In this document: positions 31,788 to 43,239 of the stretch, piece by piece | Layout: the number at the start of each line of letters is the position of its first letter | Position numbering within the stretch: the stretch's first letter is position 1 | NCBI RefSeq assembly: GCF_964030655.1 | Contig: NZ_OZ034915.1 | Location: forward strand, 248,001 to 312,000 | Origin: Spiroplasma endosymbiont of Poecilobothrus nobilitatus | Lineage (GTDB): Bacteria; Bacillota_I; Bacilli_A; Mycoplasmatales; Mycoplasmataceae | Direction: 5' to 3' | Length of the DNA stretch: 64,000 bases | The notes under the pieces: generated by a model | What the model was told of the DNA's origin: nothing | Seen by the model: the letters and a program-made list of their open reading frames with translations, nothing else | Databases searched by the model: none | Translations under genes and position numbers: made by a program

Positions 31788-31863
31788 TGGTGACCTGTAC
31801 GGGGTTTGAACCCGTGAATGCATGCGTGAAAGGCATGTGTGTTAACCGCTTCACCAACAGGCC
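31788..31863 (-). tRNA. tRNA-Glu (anticodon TTC)
   Basis: 76 nt; acceptor GGCCTGT/ACAGGTC (one G-U), anticodon loop CTTTCAC, CCA encoded. Confidence 0.97.
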
Positions 31864-31896
31864 GGTAAATATTGATAAAAATTTTCAAAAAAATAA

Positions 31897-31972
31897 TGGC
31901 GCCTAGTGCAGGACTCGAACCTGCGACCGATCGGTTAACAGCCGAGTGCTCTACCGACTGAGCTAACTAGGC
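31897..31972 (-). tRNA. tRNA-Asn (anticodon GTT)
   Basis: 76 nt; acceptor GCCTAGT/ACTAGGC, anticodon loop CTGTTAA, CCA encoded. First gene of the operon, whose order Asn-Glu-Val-Thr-Lys-Leu is familiar from Firmicutes/Mollicutes. Confidence 0.97.
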
Positions 31973-31997
31973 ATGGCATATCTTTTTAGCCTTACTC

Positions 31998-32027
31998 ATT
32001 ATATACTAAAAATGAAAAAACAAGCAA
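31998..32027 (-). promoter_or_regulatory. Promoter of the tRNA operon
   Basis: On the minus strand TTGCTT (32022-32027), 18-bp spacer, TATAAT (31998-32003), 26 bp before tRNA-Asn. IS-C copy C2 begins at 32035, only 7 bp beyond the -35 box. Confidence 0.8.
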
Positions 32028-32034
32028 CTATTTT

Positions 32035-33177
32035 TTTTAATTTTGTAGAAAACTCTTGATGAAATAAAAAAAAACATCAATATGATAACTTTAAAAGAAA
32101 ATTATATAAACTTTTAATATTGTTATTTAACTTTTTTATACGTTAAAATATAATACCGATGATTGTTGGTTTAATGTTAAACCTTTATGCTGGTATTTTC
32201 ATTTTCAGAGATTTAAATAATTTTGAATGTTCGTGAAACCTAAGCCATGATAATGAATTAAGGATTCTTTAAGATTTGATTGTAATTTACTAATTTTATT
32301 TAACTTCCGATAACTAGCATCAGGATTTGTACTAGTTTTAGTTGCTAATAAAATAGAATTTGTTTGTTTTGATACTAATAAATATAATGGTTGCATGTCA
32401 GAAATAATAATTGAATTTTCTTTGATTAATTGTTTATTAATATTTTCAATAATTCACTGTTTTTGTAATCGTTTTGTGTTGGTTGATTTAACATAAATAT
32501 TATTATTGCTATCAACAGCCATTTGAACACAACATTTAGTGTTGGTTGAAAATGAATCAAGATGAATTTTTCTTTTATCAAATTTATCTTTAAAATTACC
32601 TTTGTAGATTTCTTTAATAAATGTTTCATCGATTTGAATTTGGCCATTTAACGTTTTAAATTTTAATTGGGTGTTTTCTAATTGTTTTGATTTCATTATT
32701 TTTTGGCGATTATATCAAGCGGTTTTCGGTGATGTTTTAATAAAGCGGGAAATCATTTTACTAGATTGGCCTAATAATGAAATTTGAATCAATAAATTTC
32801 ACTGTTCATATTTTAAATGACTTCAATACGTAAAATGATCACGAAAAGCATCAAAACTAGCACGAAATTTTTTGCATAAATATTTTTGTTTTCCTTCAGT
32901 ATTATGACCATTTTTAACACAATAAAAAGATTGACAATTAGGACATTTAATACCTTTATCCCTAAATTTTTGTTCAATTTCATTTAAGCGTTTTTGTTTT
33001 TTAATTAATTCTGCTTCTTTTTTGACTTTTTCATGAAATTCTAAAAATTGATCATCTGTTAAACTATTTATTAATTCTTCAATTATTTTTTTCTTTAATT
33101 ATTCACCTCTTATATTAAAAATATACCTAATTTTAGGTATATTTTATAAATATCAATAGTTTTCTACAAAATTAAAG
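32035..33177 (-). mobile_element. IS-C copy C2 (IS1595/ISXO2-like), start codon lost
   Basis: Inverted repeats TTTTAATTTTGTAGAAAACTC and the complement ...GAGTTTTCTACAAAATTAAAG bound the element. The transposase frame is 32136-33095, but the start is AAG where intact copies have ATG, and the second zinc-ribbon pair reads KFRASF instead of KCRASF. The left flank ACTATTTT (32027-32034) recurs not at the right end but at 33257, suggesting about 79 bp of later insertion or rearrangement. Confidence 0.9.
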
Positions 33178-33357
33178 TTTTTTTGTATTATGTAAATTCA
33201 AGCAGCAAATTCTGTCTCTTGTTATTATGATAATAACATCATTTAAAATAAATGCAACTATTTTTTTAAAAAAAATAAAATATTTGTAAGTTTAGTCTAT
33301 TTTAAACATATTTAAGCACACTGAAAAATAATTTATTAAATTTTACTTCAAATAAAC
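33178..33357. other. Spacer between IS-C copy C2 and the IS30-type transposase
   Basis: No gene. It contains AAATTCTGTCTCTT at 33207-33220, repeated directly at 34445-34458 on the other side of the transposase, and a GCAACTATTTTTTT block matching the left flank of C2. Confidence 0.5.
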
Positions 33358-34341
33358 TTATTTAAAATTCTCTAAAAATACTTCTTTAGATGTTCTTCAA
33401 TTTAAACAAGGCCTTAATTTTTCATTTATAACATCAACTACTCAATCTATTTTTTGTTGAGTAACAAGGTTAAAATCTGTTCCCTTAAGGTATCTTTTCC
33501 TAAATTCACGGTTTATTCTTTCAATTAAGGGTTTTTGTTTAGGTGAACCTGGGTCACAATAATAAACATTAGCTCCAGCAATCTTTTCCATTTCTTCAAA
33601 TTTACTAAATTCTTTTCCTCTATCTGTTATTATTCCTTTAATTTTTCCAACTAAATCATTAATTCTAACTATATGTTCAATTTTTTCTAAAACTTCATTA
33701 GCAGTATGTTCTTCTAATTTCATAGCAAAGTATTTTTTGCTTGATTGCTCAACTAATACTAAACAACTAGATTGATGTTCTTTACCAACTACCGTATCCA
33801 TTTCAAATCAACCAACATTAGATTGTTTATTTTCAATATCTCAAATTGATCTAAATCTTTCATCTAATTTTCCGCGATTATCAGGTCTTTTCTTTGTTCT
33901 ATTTCTTCTACCACCATTTAATAAATTTTTCTTTAACAAACCCAAAAGACCTAAATAAATTCATTTATAAAATGTTTTAAGACAAGCAGAAAATTTGACA
34001 CAAAACTTTATTAAAAATCGTTGAATAATTTCTGCTGGTGAATCGTAAAGAATATTAAATCGTAAATTTAAAAATTCTTGTTGTTCGTCTGTAAATGTGG
34101 GCAGTTTTTTAATACATTTTTTTCTTTTTTGTTTATAATCTTTTTGTGCTTCAACTGGCATATAATCTTCTACCTTTTTAAATCGATTTATTTCTCTTTT
34201 AATAGTATTAACTGCACGACCCGTTTGTCTTGATATTTCAGATAAATTAAGTGTGCCATTCTTCTTTTTACAATTATCAGATAATAATAAATCTTTAAAT
34301 AAATTTCGTTCATCATATTTTACATGTTTATATTTTTGCAT
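33358..34341 (-). CDS. IS30-family transposase
   Basis: 327 residues, usual for IS30. N-terminal helix-turn-helix (LNLSEISRQTGRAVNTIKREI), then the DDE core: WFEMDTVVGKEH (Asp), GIITDRGKEFSKF (Asp) and KPLIERINREFRKR (Glu with the flanking Arg pattern typical of IS30). Trp is TGA. The frame is intact, so it is potentially functional. Clear terminal inverted repeats were not found, but a direct 14-bp repeat flanks it. Spiroplasma plectroviruses also carry IS30-type transposases. Confidence 0.9.
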
Positions 34342-34393
34342 TTTTCTGTCTCCAATTCTTTTTAAAATATTTATAACATTAAATTAAAAATTA

Positions 34394-34422
34394 TTGACAA
34401 ATTATTTTTATAGGTATATAAT
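34394..34422 (+). promoter_or_regulatory. Consensus sigma-70 promoter facing the phage block
   Basis: TTGACA (34394-34399), 17-bp spacer, TATAAT (34417-34422): a perfect match to both hexamers with ideal spacing, the strongest promoter in the window. It is divergent from the IS30 transposase. Confidence 0.85.
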
Positions 34423-34428
34423 TTAAAT

Positions 34429-34515
34429 AATAAACAGTAAGTAAATTCTGTCTCTTAAAGCTGTTTATAAAAAAAATAAAGTAATTAAGTTTACTTTTTT
34501 TTATTTTGGTGTAAA
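34429..34515 (+). ncRNA. Candidate small RNA between the consensus promoter and a terminator
   Basis: A start about 7 bp after the -10 would give a transcript of about 85 nt. It has one stem TAAACAG (34431-34437)/CTGTTTA (34470-34476) and a terminator-like A-rich/T-rich stem around TTAAG with a run of eight T and TTATTTT (about 34480-34515). No ORF of note. A second terminator-like hairpin AAAGAACT/AGTTCTTT follows at 34531-34554. It may simply be an attenuated leader of the phage genes. Confidence 0.4.
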
Positions 34516-34636
34516 ATATAGATAATAAAAAAGAACTTGTGAGAGTTCTTTTGTATATTTAACAGAATTTTATACTCTTTTATTTAATCATATTCATTAA
34601 ATAATAGCAATTTTAATATGCAAAAAGGAGCAAAAA

Positions 34637-35036
34637 ATGAAAGAATTTAATCCAAAAACAAGCAAGTTTAAGCACATTTAATCGTAAAATAGATGAATTT
34701 TGAGCCAATAAGAAACCTAATATTCCCTATACTTTGAACGATTTAACCAATAAATTCAATCTTTCTCGCAAGTGAAGACATGATACTTATGCGAGCGAAA
34801 AGATAGTTCCTTTAATTGAAAGACAAATTAATAGGATTGAAAGTGAAATAATTGAATATATGATGCGTTCACCTGATGGTGCTAAATTATATTGACAGCG
34901 TGCATTTAATTATAAATATTCACTACAAGAAAAAGAACTTGAAAAAGAATTAAACTTAAATAATCAACAACCAATAATTGTTAATTTACAAACTGATATT
35001 AGAGATATTAAAAAAGAAAGTGATAATAATGCTTAA
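34637..35036 (+). pseudogene. Phage terminase small subunit-like protein, frameshifted
   Basis: ATG 34637 follows AAAAAGGAG. After about 9 codons the frame shifts; the continuing frame reads LSTFNRKIDEFWANKKPNI, LNDLTNKFNLSRKWRHDTYASE (helix-turn-helix-like) and then long helices ending KKESDNNA. Size, HTH plus oligomerisation helices, and position directly before TerL support TerS. Overlaps TerL by 8 bp. Confidence 0.6.
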
Positions 35037-36489
35037 TCATTTTACTTATTTGTTAGAAACTCCTTATTGGTTATTACAAAATAGTAGTATTGGTAATAAA
35101 TATCCGTTTGCTAAAAAATATGAATTAGTTAATGAAATTAATCAAATTGGAACACGATATAGTGGTAAAACTATATCAAATATTAAAATGTTTGGTGAAT
35201 TATTAAAAATTAGTTTATTAATTAAACAACCAATTTGTATCATTGCTAGTATGTATTGGAGTAAAGATTTAAAAGATAGTGTATTTCAAAATATATTAAA
35301 TATGTTAGATGAAAATCATATTCCTTATACTATTAATCTATCTAATTTTACTTTTACTTTATCAAATGGTAGCAAAATATATTGTAAATGTTTACATTCA
35401 CCAAGTAGGAAAGAAAAATTAAAAGCCTTTGCTGATTTGAATAAATATAAATTAGTTATTGATTGAAGAGAAGAATGTGATCAATTTCAACAAAAAGACT
35501 TAAGTGATTTAGAGTTTGCTATTCGTGGTTATCAAAATAAAATAACAATTAATACCTGTAATCCCGAAAGTTTAAAAAGATATATTGTTGGTTATTGTAA
35601 TGAATTATTACCTTTTAATGAAGAAATAATGCGTAGTAAATATGAACAAATTACTTATATAGAAAAATGAAATATGAAAATTATTATTCATTATTCTAGT
35701 TGAAGATTAAATTATGAATTACCACAAGAAAAAGTTAATGAACAATTAAGATTAGAACAATTAGATATTGAAAGAGCAAGAGTATGAAGTTGAGGTTTAC
35801 CAGGCAATACTAGTGGGTCAATCTTTGCACGATATATTGATATTATGCAAGCAACAGATATTATTCAACCAGCTAAGTTATTAGGTGGTGTTGATATTGC
35901 GAATGCTACAAGTCCTAAGGGACATACAACAGCAGCAAGTTTCTGAATATATAATTCATTTGATAAAAAAGCATATAAAGTGGCATAATATACGCATTCA
36001 AATGCTACTCAGCAATTTAAAACTGAATTAGAACAAGTAAAAGATATTTTAGAGTTTTATAATAATCAATTAAATAAATATTTTAATTTAATACAACAAG
36101 GAATATCAATTAATGTTGATGATAGTGCATATTCAACATTGCAAAGTTTAAATCGAGAGAAATATAATTACTCTTTTGGTCAATACATGACATTTAAACC
36201 AGCACAAAAACAAAAATTTAAAATAAAACATCGTATAGAGGCATTTACTATGTTAATAAATACTAATCAATTAAAATGATTATGAGAAAAATGTCCTGTA
36301 AGTAAAACCCAATATGAATTAATTCAATGAGAAGATAAACCAGATGCCAGAGAAGAACGAATGTTGGACTTATACGATGATACATTTGATAGTGATTTTT
36401 ATGCCTTACACTTTGAATTAATACCAATGGTTAAACATAATAGTTCAGCATATTATAAATTATGACAACAAAGGGAGTGAATAACTTAA
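35029..36489 (+). pseudogene. Phage terminase large subunit (TerL), one in-frame TAA
   Basis: 487 codons including the stop. ATPase domain: Walker A-like GTRYSGKTISN near residue 45, Walker B-like YKLVIDWREE near 145, and a coupling motif INTCNPE. Nuclease domain: GGVDIANATSPKGHTTAASF (metal Asp) and INVDDSAY. TAA at 35986 lies between the first nuclease Asp and the rest, so the nuclease would be lost. The natural stop TAA overlaps the next ATG (TAATG). It packages DNA into proheads; the match is to tailed phages, not to plectroviruses. Confidence 0.8.
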
Positions 36490-36767
36490 TGAAAAAAGAT
36501 ATTTATGTAATACATGATGAGCGTGTAATAAATGCAAAAAGACCTTATATGTCTGTTTGTGGACAAGTTAAAAAAATACTTTGTCAAGAATTAAAAAAAG
36601 ATAATATCGCAATATGTAAATTAAATTTATATAACGAATATATTAAACAATATCAAAAAGTTAAAGTATGTGTTCAAGTTTTAGCAAATGAACCAAATTT
36701 ATTAACAGTAAATATTATTAATTATGCACTTATCTTAAAATTAAAGGAGCAAAATAACAATGAATAA
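36489..36767 (+). CDS. Small phage protein between TerL and portal
   Basis: 92 residues, MKKDIYVIHDERVINAKRPY, with mixed alpha/beta character and two Cys. It starts in the TAATG overlap with TerL (AAAGGGAG upstream) and overlaps the portal start by 8 bp, so it is translationally coupled. The family is unknown. Confidence 0.65.
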   Translation: MKKDIYVIHDERVINAKRPYMSVCGQVKKILCQELKKDNIAICKLNLYNEYIKQYQKVKVCVQVLANEPNLLTVNIINYALILKLKEQNNNE

Positions 36768-38151
36768 TACTTTCCCTAGTTTACAAAACTTAAATGATAT
36801 TAATAGTGTTTTAAAATTTTATAATTATGATTTAACAATTAATTTAACAAATATTATTGCTCGCCATCAAATGCGATTAGTAAATGGCAAAGATATTTTA
36901 TTTAAGTCTCATCGTAAAGACATTTTAGAAAAATTAAATTGATGATATGAAACTTATAAAATAAAAGAAAAATTAGATAAAAATGAATTAACCGCAAGTT
37001 TAATGGGCAAAACTATTTTTGGTTTATTAGAAACTAGTGATGGTAATATTGATTTATGAATTAACCCTTTTAACTTTACATCACGCGTAAGCAAAATAAA
37101 TGAAATTGAACAAGGTGCTGATATTTGATTAAATTATCATCAATCAGATAGTGGTTTTATTTTAAATTTAATTTGTACAAAAGATAAAATTGTTATTAAA
37201 GGTTGAACTAAAAATAATGATGTAGTTGTTGGACAAAGTAAAACACAAATTAAAGATGATGTTAAACCTGTTTTAGTACAAGAATTTAAAAACAAATTAG
37301 GCATAGTCCCTTTTTGGAAAATGATTAATTAACCTAATCCTTTATTTTTATCTACTTCAACTACATTAAACCCATGACCTACTATGGCTAATTGTTATAA
37401 ATTACAATTTGATTTAGAAGATAGTTTTAATATTAAATCAAAAGAAAGATGAGCAAATCGTACGCATTGATATGGGATATTAGATGATGATTTAATGACC
37501 GCTTATAACAAAGGCAATAAAAAAGTATTACAAGATGCTTTTGATGATATTTTTATTCAGTCAGGTCAATCATCAGTAGATGGTCAATTATCACAATCTT
37601 TACAAGTAGTACAAGGTACCCCAGCTTTAGAAACATATACGGAAGATCAAAAAGCAATTATTGAACAAGTATATTTAGCATGTCATTTTTCTAGTCCATT
37701 TGGTGATAAATCAGATAATGACCAAAATAAAACACAATCATTATTAACTAAGACAAAAGACTTAGAAAAACAAGCATATTTACAAGCATATCGTAAGCAA
37801 TATTATATTAAGATGTTTGATACAGTTTTAAAATATTATGGTTTATGAGATAGAAATGGTGAACGCCCCTATGGTTTTGATTTTATTAGTGCTAGTTTGG
37901 TTGACCAAATGCGACAAAATGAATTAATTACTGCTAGATTAGATAATGGCACAATGGAACCAATTAGAGCCATAACTGAATATGATAATATTGATGAATT
38001 AGAAGCAACTAAATATTTTGAAAAAGTAGAAGCATGACAAGATAAAATGCAAGCCAAAGAAATAGAACATAATAATAAATTAATGGAATATGATGAAACT
38101 GGTAATAATCAAAACGCCTTACAAGGTAGAACAGAAATAAAGGAGAATTAA
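36760..38151 (+). pseudogene. Phage portal-like protein, one in-frame TAA
   Basis: 464 codons including the stop, overlapping the previous gene. Its length, position after TerL and long helical C-terminal half (AYLQAYRKQYYIKMFDTVLK, then a Lys/Glu-rich tail) fit head-tail connector/portal proteins. TAA at 37330 replaces one codon within WKMIN-PNPLF. AAAGGAGCAAAATAACA precedes ATG 36760. The assignment rests on synteny and size; no diagnostic motif is seen. Confidence 0.55.
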
Positions 38152-38154
38152 AAA

Positions 38155-40653
38155 ATTAGTAGAATTAACCCAGGAGTTATAGAAGAATTAAGAAGACAAG
38201 CCCACGATACTTTAATAGATATCAGAGAAAACATAAAAGATAACAGACATTGAATGGTATTTCCTTTTAATGTTTATAGTTCATATATTCCTGATACTGA
38301 AACAGGTTGAAAACCTAATAATGCTAAACCAAGTGATTATGGTAGTTATTCAAGAATATTTGATAACATGGAAAGTACTATTGCTCAATGGCAAAATAGT
38401 TTAAAAATAGTTCAAAAATATAAAGGTGAAGAAATAAAATTATTAAAAATTGATGATTTTAATAAACAACCAGTTAATTCAACAATCTGAGCAAATAATG
38501 AAACGCCTTTTGCGATGAAATTAAAAGATGAAAATAGCAATGTTTATTGAAAATTAATTGATGGTGAAAATATTTATGATATTAATAAAATGTTAGAATA
38601 CTTAAACCAATATAAATTAAGTTATTTTATTAATAACGGTAATAAAGCGGATAACTTTTATACAAAAGAAGTTAAAGTTGGTAAACATTGAGATGCTTAT
38701 ATGATTGATGATAGAAGTTCAATTCAATTTGGTGAAGCCAAATTTGAACAAGTATTTACACAGCAATCAACCAAAAGACAATATACTTTATTAATTTTAG
38801 ATGAAGATGTAAATAAATTAAATATTAATGATTATTATAATTTTTATACTGTATTTAATGATCGTGGTTTAAATATTGGTGGTGGTAATATAAATACTGC
38901 ACCCCAAGATAGACAATGATTATATCCATCAAATGTTATTAATTATTATTCGCCATGAGATGGTAGTTTTTTATGACAAGAAATTACTTTTTCAAGTATT
39001 AATGACAAAATTAGTAATAGTGGTTTATCTGTTAGACAGTTTATTCAAACATAAGCACCAGGGGAATGCTATTGTTTTCCTAAGATAACTTATGATGAAA
39101 AGACAAATACGGCAATTATTGAATTAGATGATATTTTATTAAAAGACCAGGGTGTTAGAGCAATGGCAGTTAAATTTTATGGTAATCCGATCTTTTTTGA
39201 TATTCCAGTTATTGGGCGGCCAATTATTAAAGGTCAATTTAATAAAAAAGTAATGAATTCACGCGATTTATTAATGTATAACATGTTTCCTGCTCCCCCT
39301 GATAAAATAAACACTTGTGCTTCACCCGAAGTAAGTTGATATAACATTCAAGGGATTCAACCAACTATGATAACTGGTTATAAAGATTGAAAAACAGATA
39401 TGGAAAGTAGATATGATTTTTGAAAGCAAAAAAATAGTGAAGGTATTGTTATAACTGACCCTTCTACTACATCAGCAACTAATTCTACTGTTGGTAGAAA
39501 TATTCATAAAGAAGATAAAGATTCTAAATTTTATTGGTCTAAAGATTGAAAAATAACACCACCAAGCAAAATAAAAGTAAATGGTGGTACAGTTGATAAT
39601 ATCATTAGTACCCAAGCATCATCTTATTTTAGAAGAAAAGATGAATTTGGCAATACGGTTGGATCTATTCAAATTGAATATAATAAAATGTGGGTATGTA
39701 ATGTTTGAGATATTTTAAATATGAATAATTTTATTAATCGTCAAATTACAGTATTACCTTTAAACTATACACAAAAACTAGTTTTTAATCCTTTTACTAT
39801 TCCGGGTGGAGTTGGTAAATTCTTAAACTTTATTTCATTTGGTATTCCATGAGGTTGAGTAATTAATCAAGATGAAAAAACTTGACCTAATTTTCAATGA
39901 CTTAATGGTTTTATGAGTGCTAATATTTATAGTTTTTATAATGATGCTTTTTGGTCTGAAAACTCAAAAGGTAAAGGTTATTTACCATTTGAAATATTTA
40001 GAGAACAAGGTAATGATAAAGTTGGTGCTATTTTTGGGGCAAATGCTAATAGTTTGGGTTTTACTACTTTATTAACTGATAAATTAAAAGGTACTGTTTT
40101 AACTAAAGATGGTAAACAAACAAGTGAATTAGTTTATTCAACTTATAATTTAAAACAATTAAATCAAAAAACTAACCGAGTTTATTTAATTAATGAACAA
40201 ACCAAAGCACTTGATGCTCAAACACCAGTTAGTAATAGTGAAAAAGATAATGATTGTGAATTATTACAAACACCAGATGGGACAAATTGTATTTATATTA
40301 TTGATATGTTTTCAATCCAAGCACTATATAAAGGTAATTTTGAAATTATCTTTTATGCTGATAACCCATATACTAATAATGAAGAAGATTATTTACGCTT
40401 ATCAGTATGAAGCTTTCGTGGTAAAACAAAAAGTACATTAAATAATTATTTACGCGATATGACAACTAATTATAAAACAAGTTTCTTATTACCACATGAT
40501 TATGAATTACCAACCTTTAATTATCCTAAATATGTATTACCACCAGTTCCATATAACTATAAACCATATACAAAAGATATTATGCCTGCTGGTGTATTAT
40601 TACCATTAAAAACTAAAATTACCGCACCAGTACAATGTACTAATACTAAATCT
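38155..40653 (+). pseudogene. Large phage structural protein, cut by IS-A
   Basis: One frame of about 833 codons from ATT 38155 (AAGGAG 9 bp upstream; the start may be ATT or a mutated ATG) to the A4 junction, with a single TAA at 39052. It is rich in aromatic residues, Asn and Gly (PGGVGKFLNFISFGIPWGWV), with many TGA Trp codons, and beta-rich. Position after the portal suggests a tail or connector protein, perhaps of podovirus type. The 3' end is missing. Confidence 0.55.
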
Positions 40654-41876
40654 TGGAATGGCAACACTTTTTAGGACACTTTTTATATAGACATTTGTTT
40701 TCTAAAAGTAACTGGAGATAAATAATTTAAACTGCCATGAATTCGAATATTGTTATATCAATGCACAAAATCAAAAAGTTCGTATTTTAATTGTGTTAAA
40801 TTTTTAAATTTTTTACCCTTAATAAATTCAGTTTTAAAAGTTTTGTAAGTTGTTTCAGCCACAGCATTATCATAAGGGCAGCCTTTATTGCTTAATGATC
40901 TTTTAATATTAAAAGTTATTAAAATTTCATCAATGATTTTATTTTTAAACTCATTACCACGATCAGTATGAAATAGAGTTATTTGATTTAATGGTCGTGT
41001 TATTTTATGAAAAGCTTGTTGAACCAGTTCGGATGTTTTATTCGGCCCAGCACTATAACCAATTATTTCACGATTAAACAAGTCAATTAATAAACAAATA
41101 TAATGTCATTTAGCGCCAACTTGAACATATGTTAAATCACTAACAATAACTTCATTAGGTTTTTTTGTTGTTAAATTGACGATTTAAAATATTATTAATT
41201 TGGTCATTATTGACTGTTGTTTTATGATTATGATATTTTAATTTGGTGTATTTAGAAACAAAATTATTTTTGATCATAAAGAATCTGATTTTTCGCCGCG
41301 ATAAGATGATATCTTTTCTGTTTAAAATAACTTTAATTTTGCGAGCCCCATAAATTTTGCGACTTTTATTAAAAGCACTGATAATTTCTTGTTCATAATT
41401 ATTAACTTGCTTGTTAATACATTTATTAGTTTGATAATAATACGTTGATTTTGATAAACCCAAAATCTTACATATTTTTCTTACTGAATATTTTGTTTTG
41501 TTGTTATTAATTATTGTTATTTTTTGGCCATTATCAGTGCGGCTTGCTTTAAAATGTCATTTTCCATTTTCAAGTCTTTAAGTTCTTTTCGTAAAGTTAT
41601 TATTTCATTTTCTTCTAGTGTGCGATTGTCTTTTGCTTTAAATGAACCAGAATTATTATAATTTTTAACTCAACTATAAATAGTTGGTTTTGGTAAATTA
41701 TATTCTTGCCCTAGATTAATAACACTTTTACCATTTTTATATAGCATGACAATTTGTTTTTTAAATTCTTCAGAGTATGAAGTTTTATTTCCCATTTTTA
41801 TATTCCTTCTTTCTTAATAATTTTATCTAATTTTGAAGTCTATATAATTATGGTCCTAATAATTGGAACCTATCCA
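40654..41876 (-). mobile_element. IS-A copy A4
   Basis: Full-length with ends TGGAATGGCAACAC... (40654) and ...GGAACCTATCCA (41876). OrfA is open, but orfB has one extra T in the run at 41160-41166, which shifts the frame after NRQFNNKK, so the copy is inactive. It ends the large phage gene. The flanks ATC and GTT do not match, so a deletion probably joined unrelated DNA. Confidence 0.92.
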
Positions 41877-42067
41877 GTTTTTTTAATTTTATAAAATAAA
41901 AAAATAAAATAGTTACTTAAATTTATTGTTTTTTTACAGAAAATAATGTCTTATAACAAAAAGTCTTTTTAATTTTGTAGAAAACTCTTGATGAAATAAA
42001 AAAAATCATCAATATGATAACTTTAAAAGAAAATTATATAAACTTTTAATATTGTTATTTAACTTTT

Positions 42068-43027
42068 TTATACGTTAAAATATAATACCGATGATTGTTG
42101 GTTTGGCGTTAAACCTTTATGCTGGTATTTTCATTTTCAGAGATTTAAATAATTTTGAATGTTCGTGAAACCTAAGCCATGATAATGAATTAAGGATTCT
42201 TTAAGATTTGATTGTAATTTACTAATTTTATTTAACTTCCGATAACTATCATCAGGATTTGTAATAGTTTTAGTTGCTAATAAAATAGAATTTGTTTGTT
42301 TTGATACTAATAAATATAATGGTTGCATGTCAGAAATAATAATTGAATTTTCTTTGATTAATTGTTTATTAATATTTTCAATAATTCACTGTTTTTGTAA
42401 TCGTTTTGTGTTGGTTGATTTAACATAAATATTATTATTGCTATCAACAGCCATTTGAATACAACATTTAGTGTTGGTTGAAAATGAATCAAGATGAATT
42501 TTTCTTTTATCAAATTTATCTTTAAAATTACCTTTGCGGATTTCTTTAATAAATGTTTCATCGATTTGAATTTGGCCATTTAACGTTTTAAATTTTAATT
42601 GGGTGTTTTCTAATTGTTTTGATTTCATTATTTTTTGGCGATTATATCAAGCGGTTTTCGGTGATGTTTTAATAAAGTGGGAAATCATTTTACTAGATTG
42701 GCCTAATAATGAAATTTGAATCAATAAATTTCACTGTTCATAATTTAAATGACTTCAATACGTAAAATGATCACGAAAAGCATCAAAACTAGCACGACAT
42801 TTTTTGCATAAATATTTTTGTTTTCCTTCAGGATTATGACCATTTTTAACACAATAAAAAGATTGACAATTAGGACATTTAATACCTTTATCCCTAAATT
42901 TTTGGTCAATTTCATTTAAGCATTTTTGTTTTTTAATTAATTCTGCTTCTTTTTTGACTTTTTCATGAAATTCTAAAAATTGATCATCTGTTAAACTATT
43001 TATTAATTCTTCAATTATTTTTTCCAT
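42068..43027 (-). CDS. IS-C transposase (IS1595/ISXO2-like), copy C3
   Basis: 319 residues, intact with TGA as Trp. N-terminal zinc ribbon CPNCQSFYCVKNGHNPEGKQ followed by LCKKCRASF; middle helix-turn-helix (SLLGQSSKMISHFIK); then the ISXO2-like DDE domain with QIDETFIKE (Asp), IIISDMQPLY (Asp) and a C-terminal FTNIQNYLNLWKWKY stretch carrying the third residue. GAGGTGAA precedes ATG 43027. The MITE lies 41 bp upstream of the start and may separate it from its promoter. Confidence 0.9.
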
Positions 43028-43067
43028 TAATTATTCACCTCTTATATTAAAAATATACCTAATTTTA

Positions 43068-43239
43068 GATAGTAAGAAAAAAGTTGAGGTTTGTAAGTAT
43101 AACAAACAAAATTAAATTTACTTATTAATTAAGTAATGCAAAAAAATGCTTAATATTAGGTTTTTAGTAAATTTATTTAATTTGTTTAGTTGTTTTTATT
43201 TATATTTTTTTGTAAAATCTCAACTTTTGTAATGCTATC
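43068..43239 (+). repeat. MITE-like repeat, copy 3, with 8-bp target duplication
   Basis: 172 bp, ends GATAGTAAG and TGCTATC as inverted repeats, flanked by TAATTTTA (43060-43067 and 43240-43247). The empty site is visible in the other IS-C copies (CCTAATTTTAGGTAT), which proves the boundaries. No ORF inside, so it must be mobilised by a transposase acting in trans. Confidence 0.95.

Noticed and set aside
31682-31888. 68-codon minus-strand ORF over the tRNA cluster
   Set aside because: It covers tRNA-Val and tRNA-Glu; structural RNA explains the sequence.
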